Source: Actinacidiphila epipremni
GTDB lineage: Bacteria > Actinomycetota > Actinomycetes > Streptomycetales > Streptomycetaceae
DNA: 64,000 nt
Assembly (NCBI RefSeq): GCF_012034175.1
Contig: NZ_JAATEJ010000027.1
Coordinates: 1 to 64,000 of the forward strand
Direction of reading: 5' to 3'
Shown: positions 51,873 through 60,560 of the stretch, piece by piece
Layout: each line of letters starts with the position of its first letter
How positions within the stretch are numbered: position 1 is the first letter of the stretch
Translations under genes and position numbers: made by a program
Notes under the pieces: model-generated
Told to the model about the DNA's origin: nothing
The model's input: only the letters and a program-made list of their open reading frames with translations
Databases searched by the model: none

Positions 51873-53081
51873 TCACAGCGCGCAGCCCTGGCTGTCCACC
51901 CGCTGGTCCGCGGTACGGCCCGCCGCCACGTCGGGCGCGACCTCGTCGGCGGTGAGCGCGTAGCCGGTGTTGGAGTCGTCCAGCGACTTGGCGAAGACGA
52001 CGCCGGCGACCTTGCCGTCCGGGGTGAGCAGCGGACCGCCCGAGTTGCCCTGCCGTACGGTCGCGTACAGCGAGTAGACGTCGCGGTGCACGGTGCCCCG
52101 GTGGTAGATGTCGGGCCCGTTGGCGCGGATACGGTCCCGGACGCGGGCGGCGCGCACGTCGAAGCCGCCGTTCTCCGGGAAGCCGGCGACGATGGCGTCG
52201 TCGCGGGTGTGCTCGTCGGTGGTGGCGAAGTGCAGCGCCGGCGCGTCCAGGCCCGGCACGTCCAGGACGGCGATGTCGCGCTGCCAGTCGTAGAGGACCA
52301 CGCGCGCGTCATGCAGCTTGCCCTTGCCGTCGACCTGCACGGTCGGCTCCGACACGCCGCCGACGACATGGGCGTTCGTCATGACCCTGTCCTTGGCGAA
52401 GACAAAGCCGGAGCCCTCCAGCACCTTGCCGCAGCCGGGCGCGGTGCCGACGACCTTGACGATGCTGCGCCGGGCCGTCGTGACGACCGGGTTGTTGACC
52501 AGCGCCGGGTCGGGGGCGGGCACCGAGGTGATCGGCTCGGCGCCGAACGTGCCGAAGACCTGCGGCAGGCCGTTCTGCGCGAGGGTGGAGCTGAAGTTGT
52601 CGAACCACGAGTCGGCCTGCGAGGGCACCACCCGCGACACCCCGAGCAGCACCTTCGACGAGCGCACCTCGCGCCCTATCGTCGGCAGCGCCGTGGTGGC
52701 CAGCGCGCTGCCGATCAGCCACGCCACCAGCAGCATCGCCAGGACGTTGACCAGCGCCCCGCCGCTGGCGTCGATCGCCCGGGCGGGCGACCAGGTGATC
52801 TTGGTGCGGACCTTGTTGCCCAGGTGGGTGGTGAACGCCTGGCCGACCGAGGCGCACACGATGACGATCGCCACCGCCGTGAGCGCCGCCGCCGAGCCCG
52901 GCGTCGCGTCGCCCGTCGCCCGGTCCCACAGCAGCGGCAGCAGGTAGATCGCCAGCAGCCCGCCGCCGATGAAGCCGACCACCGACATGACGCCCACGAC
53001 GAAGCCCTGCCGGTAGCCGACCACGGCGAACCAGACAGCGGCGAGGATGAGCAGGAAGTCCAGCACGTTCACGAGGGACAC
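51873..53081 (-). CDS. MarP-like membrane-anchored serine protease (CvpA + trypsin-like)
   Basis: A 402-residue protein. Four N-terminal membrane helices (1-150; CvpA/colicin V production-like, LDFLLILAAVWFAVVGYRQGFVVGVMS) are joined to an extracytoplasmic chymotrypsin-fold protease. The catalytic triad is readable: His in VMTNAHVVGG, Asp in WQRDIAVLDV and Ser in VRQGNSGGPLLT. This is the architecture of mycobacterial MarP (Rv3671c), which protects against acid and oxidative stress. It is followed by the Nudix gene on the same strand after short tandem repeats. A stress role is inferred from the family. Confidence 0.92.
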   Translation of the reverse strand: MSLVNVLDFLLILAAVWFAVVGYRQGFVVGVMSVVGFIGGGLLAIYLLPLLWDRATGDATPGSAAALTAVAIVIVCASVGQAFTTHLGNKVRTKITWSPARAIDASGGALVNVLAMLLVAWLIGSALATTALPTIGREVRSSKVLLGVSRVVPSQADSWFDNFSSTLAQNGLPQVFGTFGAEPITSVPAPDPALVNNPVVTTARRSIVKVVGTAPGCGKVLEGSGFVFAKDRVMTNAHVVGGVSEPTVQVDGKGKLHDARVVLYDWQRDIAVLDVPGLDAPALHFATTDEHTRDDAIVAGFPENGGFDVRAARVRDRIRANGPDIYHRGTVHRDVYSLYATVRQGNSGGPLLTPDGKVAGVVFAKSLDDSNTGYALTADEVAPDVAAGRTADQRVDSQGCAL

Positions 53082-53159
53082 GGTCTCACGCGGAGCTGAG
53101 CGCGTGGGACCGTACGGGCGTAAACGGGCCGGTGGGGCGAAACGTCAGGCCGGCTGAGG

Positions 53160-53209
53160 TCTGCTGAGGTCAGGTGGGCTCGGGTCTGCTGAGGTCAGGT
53201 GGGCTCAGG
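53160..53209. repeat. Two tandem 25-bp repeats before the Nudix stop
   Basis: tctgctgaggtcaggtggg plus ctcggg occurs at 53160-53184 and again, with one change, at 53185-53209. Shorter derivatives run to 53219. They lie in the upstream region of the MarP-like gene, just past the Nudix gene end. This may be variable-number repeat DNA. Confidence 0.75.
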
Positions 53210-53219
53210 TCGGCTCGGC

Positions 53220-53936
53220 TCAGGTCAGCTCGACCGTGCGTTCCTCGTCCCACGCGCGCTCCCAGCCGGCGAAGTGCAGGATCTTGTCGATCAGGCCCGC
53301 CGTGAAGCCCCACACCAGCGCGTCCTGGACCAGGAACGCCGGGCTGCGGAAGCCGCTGGGGTGGACGCACGTGGCGCGGTTGGCCGGGTCGGCGAGGTCG
53401 GCGAGCGGCACCCGGAAGACCCGGGCGGTCTCCGCCGGGTCCACCGCGGCGACCGGGCTCGGCTCGCGCCACCAGCCCAGCACGGGCGTCACGACGAAGC
53501 CGCTGACCGGGATGTAGAGCCGCGGCAGCACACCGAAGAGCTGGACGCCCGCCGGATCCAGGCCGGTCTCCTCGCGGGCCTCGCGCAGGGCGGCGCGCAG
53601 CGGCCCCTCCCCGTCCGGGTCGCCGTCCTGCGGGTCGAGCGCGCCGCCGGGGAAGGACGGCTGGCCCGCGTGCGAGCGCAGGGCGGCGGACCGCTCGATG
53701 AGCAGCAGGTCGGGGCGGGTGCCGGCCGGCGTGGTGCCGGGCGCCCCGGGCGGGGCGGGGCGCTCGCCGAAGAGGATGAGCACGGCGGACTGCCGGCCGC
53801 CGGCCGGGGGCGGCAGGAAGCGGCTGAGCTGCTCGGGGCGTATGCGGTCGGCCGCCGCGGCGACCGGGGCGAGCCAGCCGGGCAGGCCCGCCCTGCTCAC
53901 CTCGACGTCCGCCCCCGCCCCCCGGGCCTGCGTCAT
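53220..53936 (-). CDS. Nudix hydrolase, coenzyme A pyrophosphatase type
   Basis: A 238-residue hydrolase. The segment LLLIERSAALRSHAGQPSFPGGALDP matches the CoA-pyrophosphatase signature that precedes the Nudix box. The box itself ends in AALREAREETGLD with the metal-binding REAREE glutamates. It probably cleaves CoA or its oxidised forms to 4'-phosphopantetheine and ADP. The ATG at 53936 overlaps the nth stop by 4 bp, so the two are translationally coupled. The nth-nudix-marP order is the usual Streptomyces and mycobacterial arrangement. Confidence 0.9.
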   Translation of the reverse strand: MTQARGAGADVEVSRAGLPGWLAPVAAAADRIRPEQLSRFLPPPAGGRQSAVLILFGERPAPPGAPGTTPAGTRPDLLLIERSAALRSHAGQPSFPGGALDPQDGDPDGEGPLRAALREAREETGLDPAGVQLFGVLPRLYIPVSGFVVTPVLGWWREPSPVAAVDPAETARVFRVPLADLADPANRATCVHPSGFRSPAFLVQDALVWGFTAGLIDKILHFAGWERAWDEERTVELT

Positions 53937-54772
53937 GAGGCCGCCAGCGGGGGCGCGGGCTGCCCGGGGTAGTCCGGCGGGGGCTTGAGCCGCTGGCCGG
54001 GCGCGCCGCCCTTCTCGTACTTGAGCAGCTTCTTCGCCTTCTCCGGGTCCATCTCGCCCTCGCCGTACGACGGGCACAGCGGTGCGATCGGGCAGGCGCC
54101 GCACGCGGGCTTGCGGGCGTGGCAGATGCGGCGGCCGTGGAAGATGACGCGGTGGGACAGCATCGTCCAGTCCGACTTCGGGAACAGGCCCGCCACGTCC
54201 CGCTCGATCTGGTCGGGGTCCTCCGACGTCGTCCAACCGAAGCGCCGGGACAGCCGGCCGAAGTGCGTGTCCACGGTGATCCCGGGGACGCCGAAGGCGT
54301 TGCCCAGCACGACGTTGGCGGTCTTGCGGCCGACGCCGGGCAGCTTGACCAGGTCCTCTATGCGGCCCGGCACCTCGCCGCCGAAGTCGTCGCGCAGCGC
54401 CGCCGACAGGCCCAGCACCGCGCGCGTCTTGGCCCGGAAGAAGCCGGTGGGCCGCAGGATCTCCTCCAGCTCCTCCGGCTTGGCCGCCGCCATCGCCTCG
54501 GGCGTCGGATACAGCGCGAAGAGCGCCGGCGTCGTCTGGTTGACCCGCAGGTCGGTGGTCTGCGCCGACAGCACGGTGGCAATCAGCAGCTGGAAGGGGT
54601 TCTCGAAATCCAGCTCGGGATGCGCATACGGATACACCTCGGCCAGCTCGCGGTTGATCCGCCGGGCCTGCCGTACGAGCCCCGCATGCGTCTGCGCGAC
54701 CTTCGCCTTCTTCTTGACCGCGACCGCGCCGGCCGGGGCCGCCGTGCCGTTCGCGCCGTTCCTCGTCGCCAT
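53933..54772 (-). CDS. nth: Endonuclease III
   Basis: A 279-residue DNA glycosylase/AP lyase that removes oxidised pyrimidines. It has the helix-hairpin-helix LVKLPGVGRKTANVVLGNAFG with the catalytic Lys, the catalytic Asp in ITVDTHFGRLSRR, and the 4Fe-4S cluster cysteines C-x6-C-x2-C-x5-C in CHARKPACGACPIAPLC. It carries a basic N-terminal extension of about 30 residues and a Pro-rich tail. It is divergent from crp and coupled to the Nudix gene. Confidence 0.96.
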   Translation of the reverse strand: MATRNGANGTAAPAGAVAVKKKAKVAQTHAGLVRQARRINRELAEVYPYAHPELDFENPFQLLIATVLSAQTTDLRVNQTTPALFALYPTPEAMAAAKPEELEEILRPTGFFRAKTRAVLGLSAALRDDFGGEVPGRIEDLVKLPGVGRKTANVVLGNAFGVPGITVDTHFGRLSRRFGWTTSEDPDQIERDVAGLFPKSDWTMLSHRVIFHGRRICHARKPACGACPIAPLCPSYGEGEMDPEKAKKLLKYEKGGAPGQRLKPPPDYPGQPAPPLAAS

Positions 54773-54950
54773 GCCGCCAGACTACGGGCCGCCACCGACA
54801 CCGGGCGGCGATCCGGGTGAGCCGCCGCGGAAGCTGTTCGCTGACAGCGGAAAACGGCCGCGGGGCCACTCGTATGGCCGCCGCCGGGCGTGCGCGAGGG
54901 GGCCGATCGGCCCCCCGGGGCACTCGCGCGACCGCGGATAAGACATCCTT

Positions 54951-54964
54951 GTGATTGATCGCAC
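54951..54964. promoter_or_regulatory. Candidate Crp-binding site in the crp promoter
   Basis: gtgattgatcgcac has the GTG-N8-CAC symmetry of Crp/CRP sites (TGTGA half-site on the left). It lies 58 bp upstream of the crp start. Autoregulation is plausible. It differs at one position from the Streptomyces consensus as I recall it. Confidence 0.45.
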
Positions 54965-55022
54965 TGTTTGATACGTCATGCATCATGGGGACATCCCAGC
55001 GATGTCGACAAGGAGAGAGCTC

Positions 55023-55697
55023 GTGGACGACGTTCTGCGCCGTGCCCCGCTTTTCGCGGCGCTCGACGACGAGCAGGCCGCTGAACTGCGTGCCTCCATG
55101 ACCGAGGTCACGCTCGCACGTGGCGATTCGCTGTTCCACGAGGGCGACCCCGGGGACCGGCTGTACGTCGTCACCGAAGGCAAGGTGAAGCTGCACCGCA
55201 CCTCCCCCGACGGCCGGGAGAACATGCTGGCCGTCGTCGGTCCGGGAGAGCTGATCGGTGAGCTGTCGCTCTTCGACCCCGGCCCGCGGACGGCCACCGC
55301 CACCGCGCTGACCGAGGTCAAGCTGCTCGGCCTCGGCCACGGCGACCTCCAGCCCTGGCTCAACGTCCGGCCCGAGGTCTCCACCGCGCTGCTGCGCGCG
55401 GTCGCCCGCCGGCTGCGCCGCACCAACGACGTCATGTCCGACCTGGTCTTCTCCGACGTGCCCGGGCGTGTCGCCAAGGCGCTGCTCGACCTCTCCCGCC
55501 GCTTCGGCGTGCAGTCGGAGGAGGGCATCCACGTCGTGCACGACCTGACGCAGGAGGAGCTGGCGCAGCTCGTCGGCGCGTCGCGCGAGACGGTGAACAA
55601 GGCGCTCGCCGACTTCGCCGGGCGCGGCTGGCTGCGGCTCGAAGCGCGTGCGGTGATCCTGCTCGACGTGGAGCGGCTGGCCAAGCGCAGCCGCTGA
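55023..55697 (+). CDS. crp: cAMP receptor protein Crp
   Basis: A 224-residue CRP/FNR regulator. The cyclic-nucleotide domain (about 15-125) has the cAMP pocket GPGELIGELSLFDPGPRTATATA. The dimer helix follows, then a winged helix-turn-helix (DLTQEELAQLVGASRETVNKALADFAGRGWL, about 170-200). The GTG at 55023 gives exactly the length of S. coelicolor Crp and follows aaggagagagctc. Crp controls germination, growth and secondary metabolism in Streptomyces. It is divergent from nth. Confidence 0.97.
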   Translation: MDDVLRRAPLFAALDDEQAAELRASMTEVTLARGDSLFHEGDPGDRLYVVTEGKVKLHRTSPDGRENMLAVVGPGELIGELSLFDPGPRTATATALTEVKLLGLGHGDLQPWLNVRPEVSTALLRAVARRLRRTNDVMSDLVFSDVPGRVAKALLDLSRRFGVQSEEGIHVVHDLTQEELAQLVGASRETVNKALADFAGRGWLRLEARAVILLDVERLAKRSR

Positions 55698-55771
55698 TAC
55701 CTGGCCGGGGCTTTCGCTCCCTCTTACGGCCGGCCGCCGCGCTTTACGCCTGGCCCCGCGCCTTGCGCCTG

Positions 55772-55815
55772 GCCCCCGCGCCGGTCCCGGAAGTCCTTCG
55801 GGGCGGCGCGGGGGC
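55772..55815. terminator. Terminator between crp and the kynurenine operon
   Basis: Perfect 11-bp stem gcccccgcgcc (55772-55782) with ggcgcgggggc (55805-55815) in the convergent gap. It can serve both the crp transcript and the kyn operon. Confidence 0.7.
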
Positions 55816-55866
55816 TTCGTGCTGCCCGGGGGCTTCGCGCCGCCGGGCGCTGCTACGGCCGGGCGC

Positions 55867-56835
55867 TCACCAGGCGAGCTGGTCCAGCTCGTCCGTCACC
55901 GCCGCGGCTGCCGGGCTCGCGGGGTCGATGAGGGCGTAGTGGCCGGTGCCGGGCAGCCACGCCATGACGACCTCCTCCCCCGCTGCCGCCGCCGCGCCCG
56001 CGAAAGCCCGGCTGACCTGCGGTGGGACCTCACTGTCAGTGGTGCCGTGCACGATGGTGACGGCGATACCGGTGGGCAGCAGCGCGGCGGGGTCGGCGTA
56101 CGAGAGCCGGGCGGTGCGGTGGCCGGGGCCGCCGAGCAGGTCGGTGACGGCGTCGGAGCACACCCGCAGCCGGATCGCCGAGGTGAGGTCGGCGATCGGG
56201 GCGAGCGCCACGACGCCGCGGAGCGGGGGAGGTGACGGGCGGTGCCAGGGGGAATCGGCGGGCAGTACGTGCCGGGCGGCGGCCCACAGCGCGAGGTGGC
56301 CGCCCGCGCTGTGCCCGGCCAGGACGACGCGGCGCGGGTCGGCGTGCTCCGGGCCCAGCGTCCGTACGGCCAGGTCGGGCAGGGCGTCGACGGCGGCGGC
56401 GACGTCGTCGAAGGTGTCGGGCCAGCGCCCCGCGGCGGGCGGCGGCTGGGAGCCGGAGCCGTCGGCGCTGTCCTGGGCGGCGTCCTCAGAGCGCCTGGGC
56501 GGGCCGTCCGCGCCCTCGGGCGCCGGGCCGCGCCGGTATTCCACCGAGGCCACCGCGAAGCCGTGTGCGGCCAGCCGGGCGGCCAGCGGCGAGAGGTGGG
56601 CGCGGCCGTAGCGCTGCCGCCAGGCGCCGCCGTGGAAGAGGGCGACGAGCGGCGCGGGCCGGCCGCCGGGGCGCCGTACCCGGGGGCGGTAGAAGTCGAC
56701 GACCTGGTCCGGGTGGTCGCCGTAGGCGGCGGTGGCGTCGGGCGGCACCGCCGGGTGCGCGAAGGCCGACGCCTCCTCCGCCTCGGCCGCCTCGGCCTGG
56801 GAAGCGGGCGGCGGCGGGGCGGGGTCGGCGGTCAT
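55867..56835 (-). CDS. Alpha/beta hydrolase, probable kynurenine formamidase
   Basis: A 322-residue hydrolase with the oxyanion motif LVALFHGGAWRQRYGR (about 63-78), Ser nucleophile in VVLAGHSAGGHLALWAA and catalytic His in LPGTGHYALIDP. HGGxW plus GHSAGGH is the pattern of the kynurenine formamidase/esterase-lipase class. It begins 3 bp after the kynU stop, in an operon with kynU and kynA. Hydrolysis of N-formylkynurenine, the missing middle step, is therefore the likely role. An Asp/Gln/Pro-rich insert (about 107-135) is family-variable. Confidence 0.82.
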   Translation of the reverse strand: MTADPAPPPPASQAEAAEAEEASAFAHPAVPPDATAAYGDHPDQVVDFYRPRVRRPGGRPAPLVALFHGGAWRQRYGRAHLSPLAARLAAHGFAVASVEYRRGPAPEGADGPPRRSEDAAQDSADGSGSQPPPAAGRWPDTFDDVAAAVDALPDLAVRTLGPEHADPRRVVLAGHSAGGHLALWAAARHVLPADSPWHRPSPPPLRGVVALAPIADLTSAIRLRVCSDAVTDLLGGPGHRTARLSYADPAALLPTGIAVTIVHGTTDSEVPPQVSRAFAGAAAAAGEEVVMAWLPGTGHYALIDPASPAAAAVTDELDQLAW

Positions 56836-56838
56836 CGG

Positions 56839-58320
56839 TCAGGGCGTTCCTTCTCGTACGGGGGCCGGCGCGGGGTCCGCGCCCGGGTCGGTGCTCGGCT
56901 CCGCGCTCATGTCCGGGGCCGGGGCGTCGGGGGCTGCGGTGTCGCGGGTAGCGGTGGTGGCGGCTGGGGCGTCGCGGCTGTCGGAGGTCGCGGTCGGTGT
57001 GCCCGGCTGCGCCGTCAGCTCGGCCAGGGTGCGGGCGGCGCGCAGGGCGTCCGCGTAGCGCGTGTAGAGCGGGGTGAAGCCGAAGCGCAGTACGTCGGGC
57101 CGCCGGAAGTCGCCGACGACGCCGCGCGCGGTCAGCTCCCGCATGACGTCCCTGGCGGCGGCGCAGCGCAGCGACACCTGGCTGCCGCGCTGCTCGTGCG
57201 GCGCGGGCGTGACGGACTCCACGCGCCCGGGCGGCACGAGCGCGGCCACGCACTCCAGGAAGAAGTCGGTGAGGGCCAGGCTCTTGGCCCGCACGGCGTC
57301 GATGCCCACCCCGTCCCACACGTCGAGGGCGGCGTCCAGGGCCAGCAGCGACAGGATTTCCGGGGTGCCGACCCGGCCGCGCGGCGCGCCCGCGGCGGGC
57401 TCGTAGCCGGAGCTCATGGCGAAGGGGTCGGCGTGCGAGTTCCAGCCGGGCAGCGGCGAGTCGAAGAGCGGCTGGAGCGCGCGGCGGACGTAGAGGTAGG
57501 CGGGCGCGCCGGGCCCGCCGTTGAGGTATTTGTACGTGCATCCGACGGCGAGGTCGGCCTCGGCGGCGTCCAGCCCGACCGGCAGCGCGCCGGCGCTGTG
57601 GCACAGGTCCCACACGGCGAGCGCGCCGGCGGCGTGCAGGGCCGCGGTGGTGCCCGGCAGGTCGTGCAGCCGCCCGGTGCGGTAGTCGACGTGGTTGACC
57701 AGCGCGACGGCGGTGCGCTCGCCGGCCGTCACCGCCATCTCCGCGGCCGGCACCGCCCGTACGGTGTGGCCGGTCAGCCGGGCGGCGGAGGCGGCGATGT
57801 AGCCGTCGGTGGGGAAGGTCGCGGCGTCCACCAGGATCTCGGTCCGGCCGGGCCTGGCCATCCGGACGGCGGCGACGAGCGCCTTGAAGACGTTGACGCT
57901 GGTCGAGTCGCCCACGACGACCTGGCCGGGGGCGGCACCGACGAGCGGGGCGATACGGTCGCCGATCCGCTCGGGTGCGGTCCACCAGCCGCTCTCCTCC
58001 CAGGACCTGATGCGCAGCTCGCCCCACTCGCGGGTGACGACGTCGGCCAGGCGCGGCAGGACGGAGGTGGGCAGCGCGCCGAGCGAGTTGCCGTCGAGGT
58101 AGACAGTGTCCTCGTCGAGCGCGAACCGGCCGCGGACGGCCCCGAGCGGGTCGGCGGCGTCCAGCGCGGCAGCCCGGGCGTCGAGGCCGGCGGGGCCTTG
58201 CGGGCCCGGGCGCTGCGGGCCGGCAGCACCTCGGGCGTCCAGGCCCGGCGCGGGGCTCGCGGCCGGCGGGGCGTCCTGGCCCGGCGCGGGCGGGGCGTCG
58301 TACGGGAGGGGCTCAGACAT
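56839..58320 (-). CDS. kynU: Kynureninase
   Basis: A 493-residue fold type I PLP enzyme that cleaves kynurenine to anthranilate and alanine. The pyridoxal Lys lies in VGCTYKYLNGGPGAPAYLYV (near residue 262). VYLDGNSLGALP, VALVNHVDYRTGRLHDL and VWDLCHSAGALPV are diagnostic. It has an unusually Pro/Ala/Gly-rich N-terminal extension (about 45 residues) and a C-terminal Ala/Thr/Pro tail (about 60 residues) beyond the usual 410-430. Its start overlaps the kynA stop by 8 bp. Confidence 0.95.
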   Translation of the reverse strand: MSEPLPYDAPPAPGQDAPPAASPAPGLDARGAAGPQRPGPQGPAGLDARAAALDAADPLGAVRGRFALDEDTVYLDGNSLGALPTSVLPRLADVVTREWGELRIRSWEESGWWTAPERIGDRIAPLVGAAPGQVVVGDSTSVNVFKALVAAVRMARPGRTEILVDAATFPTDGYIAASAARLTGHTVRAVPAAEMAVTAGERTAVALVNHVDYRTGRLHDLPGTTAALHAAGALAVWDLCHSAGALPVGLDAAEADLAVGCTYKYLNGGPGAPAYLYVRRALQPLFDSPLPGWNSHADPFAMSSGYEPAAGAPRGRVGTPEILSLLALDAALDVWDGVGIDAVRAKSLALTDFFLECVAALVPPGRVESVTPAPHEQRGSQVSLRCAAARDVMRELTARGVVGDFRRPDVLRFGFTPLYTRYADALRAARTLAELTAQPGTPTATSDSRDAPAATTATRDTAAPDAPAPDMSAEPSTDPGADPAPAPVREGTP

Positions 58321-59149
58321 GGCTGCGGGCCGTCCACAGTTCGGGGAAGACGTTCTTCGTGGCCCGCTTCTCCAGCCAGGCCACCCCCGCCGAGCCGCCG
58401 GTGCCCACCTTCGCGCCCATCGCGCGCCGGGTCGCCACGAGGTGGTCGTTGCGCCAGCGCCAGACGTATTCGGCGATGTCGGTCAGGGTCTCGCCGAGCC
58501 GCATGAGGTCGGAGTCCTGGTCGTCGGCGGCGTAGACGCGCTGCCAGGCCCGCTCGACCTCCGGGTGCGGCTCGTAGTGCTGCGTGAGGTCGCGGTCGAG
58601 GACGTCCGCGGGGATGCGGTAGCCGCGCCGGTCCAGCAGCCGCAGGACCTCGTCGTACAGGCTCGGCTCGCTGAGCGCCTTCTCCAGTTCGGCGTGCGCG
58701 CGGGGTGTGCCGCGGTGCGGGACGAGCATGGAGGCGGACTTCTCGCCGAGCAGGAATTCCACGTGGCGGTACATCGCGGACTGGAAGCCGGAGCCCTCGC
58801 CGAGCGCGGATCGGTAGGCGTTGAACTGCCCGGGCGTCAGATGGGCGATCGGCTTCCAGGAGCCGTTGAGCGCCTCCAGCTCCGGCAGGCTGCGGTGCAG
58901 CGCCGCCATCGCGGTGGGCAGGTCGTCCTGGCGCAGTGCCCGGGCCGCGGTGGTCCATTCGTGGACCAGCAGCGTGAACCACAGCTCCATGACCTGGGTG
59001 GTGACCAGGAAGGCCATCTCGCCGGGCTCGTCGGACAGCGGGTGCTGCAGATGGGTGAGCACGGACGCCTGCACGTAGTCCTCGTACGGCGTGCTGCCCT
59101 CGAACGAGAGGTTCGGGGTCGCCGCCTCGTCGGTCGGGTGGTGGGACAT
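58313..59149 (-). CDS. kynA: Tryptophan 2,3-dioxygenase
   Basis: A 278-residue haem enzyme that opens the tryptophan indole ring to N-formylkynurenine. Family segments are TPYEDYVQASVLTHLQHP (with the active-site His), TTQVMELWFTLLVHEW, FQSAMYRHVEFLLG and the proximal-His region VWRWRNDHLVATRRAMGAKVGTGGSAGVAWL. The ATG at 59149 follows tggaggtaacc. It is the first gene of the kynA-kynU-hydrolase operon, whose end product is anthranilate. Confidence 0.96.
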   Translation of the reverse strand: MSHHPTDEAATPNLSFEGSTPYEDYVQASVLTHLQHPLSDEPGEMAFLVTTQVMELWFTLLVHEWTTAARALRQDDLPTAMAALHRSLPELEALNGSWKPIAHLTPGQFNAYRSALGEGSGFQSAMYRHVEFLLGEKSASMLVPHRGTPRAHAELEKALSEPSLYDEVLRLLDRRGYRIPADVLDRDLTQHYEPHPEVERAWQRVYAADDQDSDLMRLGETLTDIAEYVWRWRNDHLVATRRAMGAKVGTGGSAGVAWLEKRATKNVFPELWTARSHV

Positions 59150-59342
59150 GGTTACCTCCAGTGCGGGTGCCCGGGGTCACCGGGCCACGCCGCGATCATC
59201 GGCCGTGGGCGCGGATCCGGCAAGGCCGGCCGCGGCGTGCCGCGGCACCCGACGGCCTGCCTCACCGGGGAGGATGCCCGCTCGGCCGCCCGTTCGGCCG
59301 CCTGCTCGGCGGAGGTGTGCCGTCCTGCGGCGGCAGGAGCCG

Positions 59343-60227
59343 TCAGGGGACGGGAGGCCCGGAGATGTAGTGGCCCTTGGCGTCGTACGGCCACTGGTTG
59401 GCGACACAGCCCTTGAGGCCCTTGATCTGCTGCATCATCACCGGCGCGGGCTTGCCCGGCCCCGGGCAGCCCTCGTGGTGGTGGCCGATGCGGTGGCCGA
59501 CCTCGTGGTTGATGATCAGCGCGCGATAGCCGTCGATCGGGCCGTCGAACTCGGGCGAGCCGAGCATCCAGCGCTTGAGGTTGACCACGACGGTCGGGCC
59601 GACGTCGCAGTTGACCTCGCCGCGGGTGAGCAGGCCGGCGGCGCCGCATATCCGGTCCACGGTGTCGGGCGTGGCGATCTTGATGACGAAGTCGGCGTGC
59701 CCGGAGGAGACCAGCTGGAAGCCGTCATGGCCGTCGGCGGTCCAGCCGCGCGGGTTGGCCAGGATGTCGGCGATCTCGTGCGCGGCGTCGGTCGCGGACA
59801 GGGTGATACCGCCCTCGACCTCGACCTTGTAGCGCCGGATGATGCCGCGGCCCGAGGCCGTGCCGTTGGCCTTGGCGGTGCTGAAGCTGCCGCTGCCGTG
59901 CTGGGGCACCGACGTCGGGGCGGGCGTGGGAGAGGTGGTCGGCGCGGCGGACCGTGACGTACGGCCGGTCGTCGGGGTGCCTGCCGGGTGGGAGGCGAGG
60001 GTCTGGCCGCCGCGGTTCGAGGCGGCGGAGGGCGGCGTACTCGCCGTGGCGCCGGCGGCGCGGTCCGGCGCGGCGGCCTCCGCGGTGTCGCGGGACTTGT
60101 GCCAGGCGGCGTATCCGGCGCTCGCGCCGAGGACGAGGATGACGACCAGGCTCAGCGGCCCGGCTATCGAGGCGCGTCTCTTCGCCCGCCGCCGGCCGTG
60201 CCGGTGGCGGCTCCGCTGTGCTGACAA
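59343..60227 (-). CDS. DUF3152 secreted metallopeptidase-like protein
   Basis: A protein of about 294 residues. It has an Arg/His-rich N-terminus, a signal-anchor helix (ASIAGPLSLVVILVLGASAGYAAW), a Ser/Thr/Pro linker, then the DUF3152 domain with HEVGHRIGHHHEGCPGPGKPAPVM. That HExxHxxGHxH arrangement is a metzincin-like zinc site. Two extracellular Cys pairs are likely. The start is uncertain: TTG at 60227 follows gggggag and gives a tidy signal anchor, while ATG at 60302 adds 25 residues. Surface location inferred; substrate unknown. Confidence 0.8.
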   Translation of the reverse strand: MSAQRSRHRHGRRRAKRRASIAGPLSLVVILVLGASAGYAAWHKSRDTAEAAAPDRAAGATASTPPSAASNRGGQTLASHPAGTPTTGRTSRSAAPTTSPTPAPTSVPQHGSGSFSTAKANGTASGRGIIRRYKVEVEGGITLSATDAAHEIADILANPRGWTADGHDGFQLVSSGHADFVIKIATPDTVDRICGAAGLLTRGEVNCDVGPTVVVNLKRWMLGSPEFDGPIDGYRALIINHEVGHRIGHHHEGCPGPGKPAPVMMQQIKGLKGCVANQWPYDAKGHYISGPPVP

Positions 60228-60497
60228 GGACTCCCCCTGGTGCCGCGCAGCGCAGGGGGCGGCCACGACCCAGGCCCCCCGATCCGGCCCCCCGTGGTGC
60301 ATCCCGTGCTGCGAGTGGACATGCGATCGGACCTGCGCGTGAACGACACGAACTACTCGGGGCAACAATCGCACAGGGGTACGCCGCCGCGGCGCGCGCC
60401 CCCCTTCTGTGGCGATACTGCGACATTGCGACATTGCGCCCGCGAGCAGGCGCAAGGGGACGCCGGGGAGGGTGAGGGGGGCGCGGCGGGTGCCGGC

Positions 60498-60560
60498 TCA
60501 GAGCGTCAACTCAGGGTGCCGGCTCTCGGTGTCAGCTCTCGGTGTCAGCTCAGGGTGTCG
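60498..60560. repeat. 13-bp tandem repeats at the DUF3151 3' end
   Basis: The unit ctctcggtgtcag occurs at 60523-60535 and 60536-60548 with related copies on both sides. The second copy contains the DUF3151 stop codon. The rest of the gap 60228-60544 has a tandem tgcgacat motif (about 60417-60435) and AT-richer promoter-like DNA for the DUF3152 gene. No gene was seen. Confidence 0.65.
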
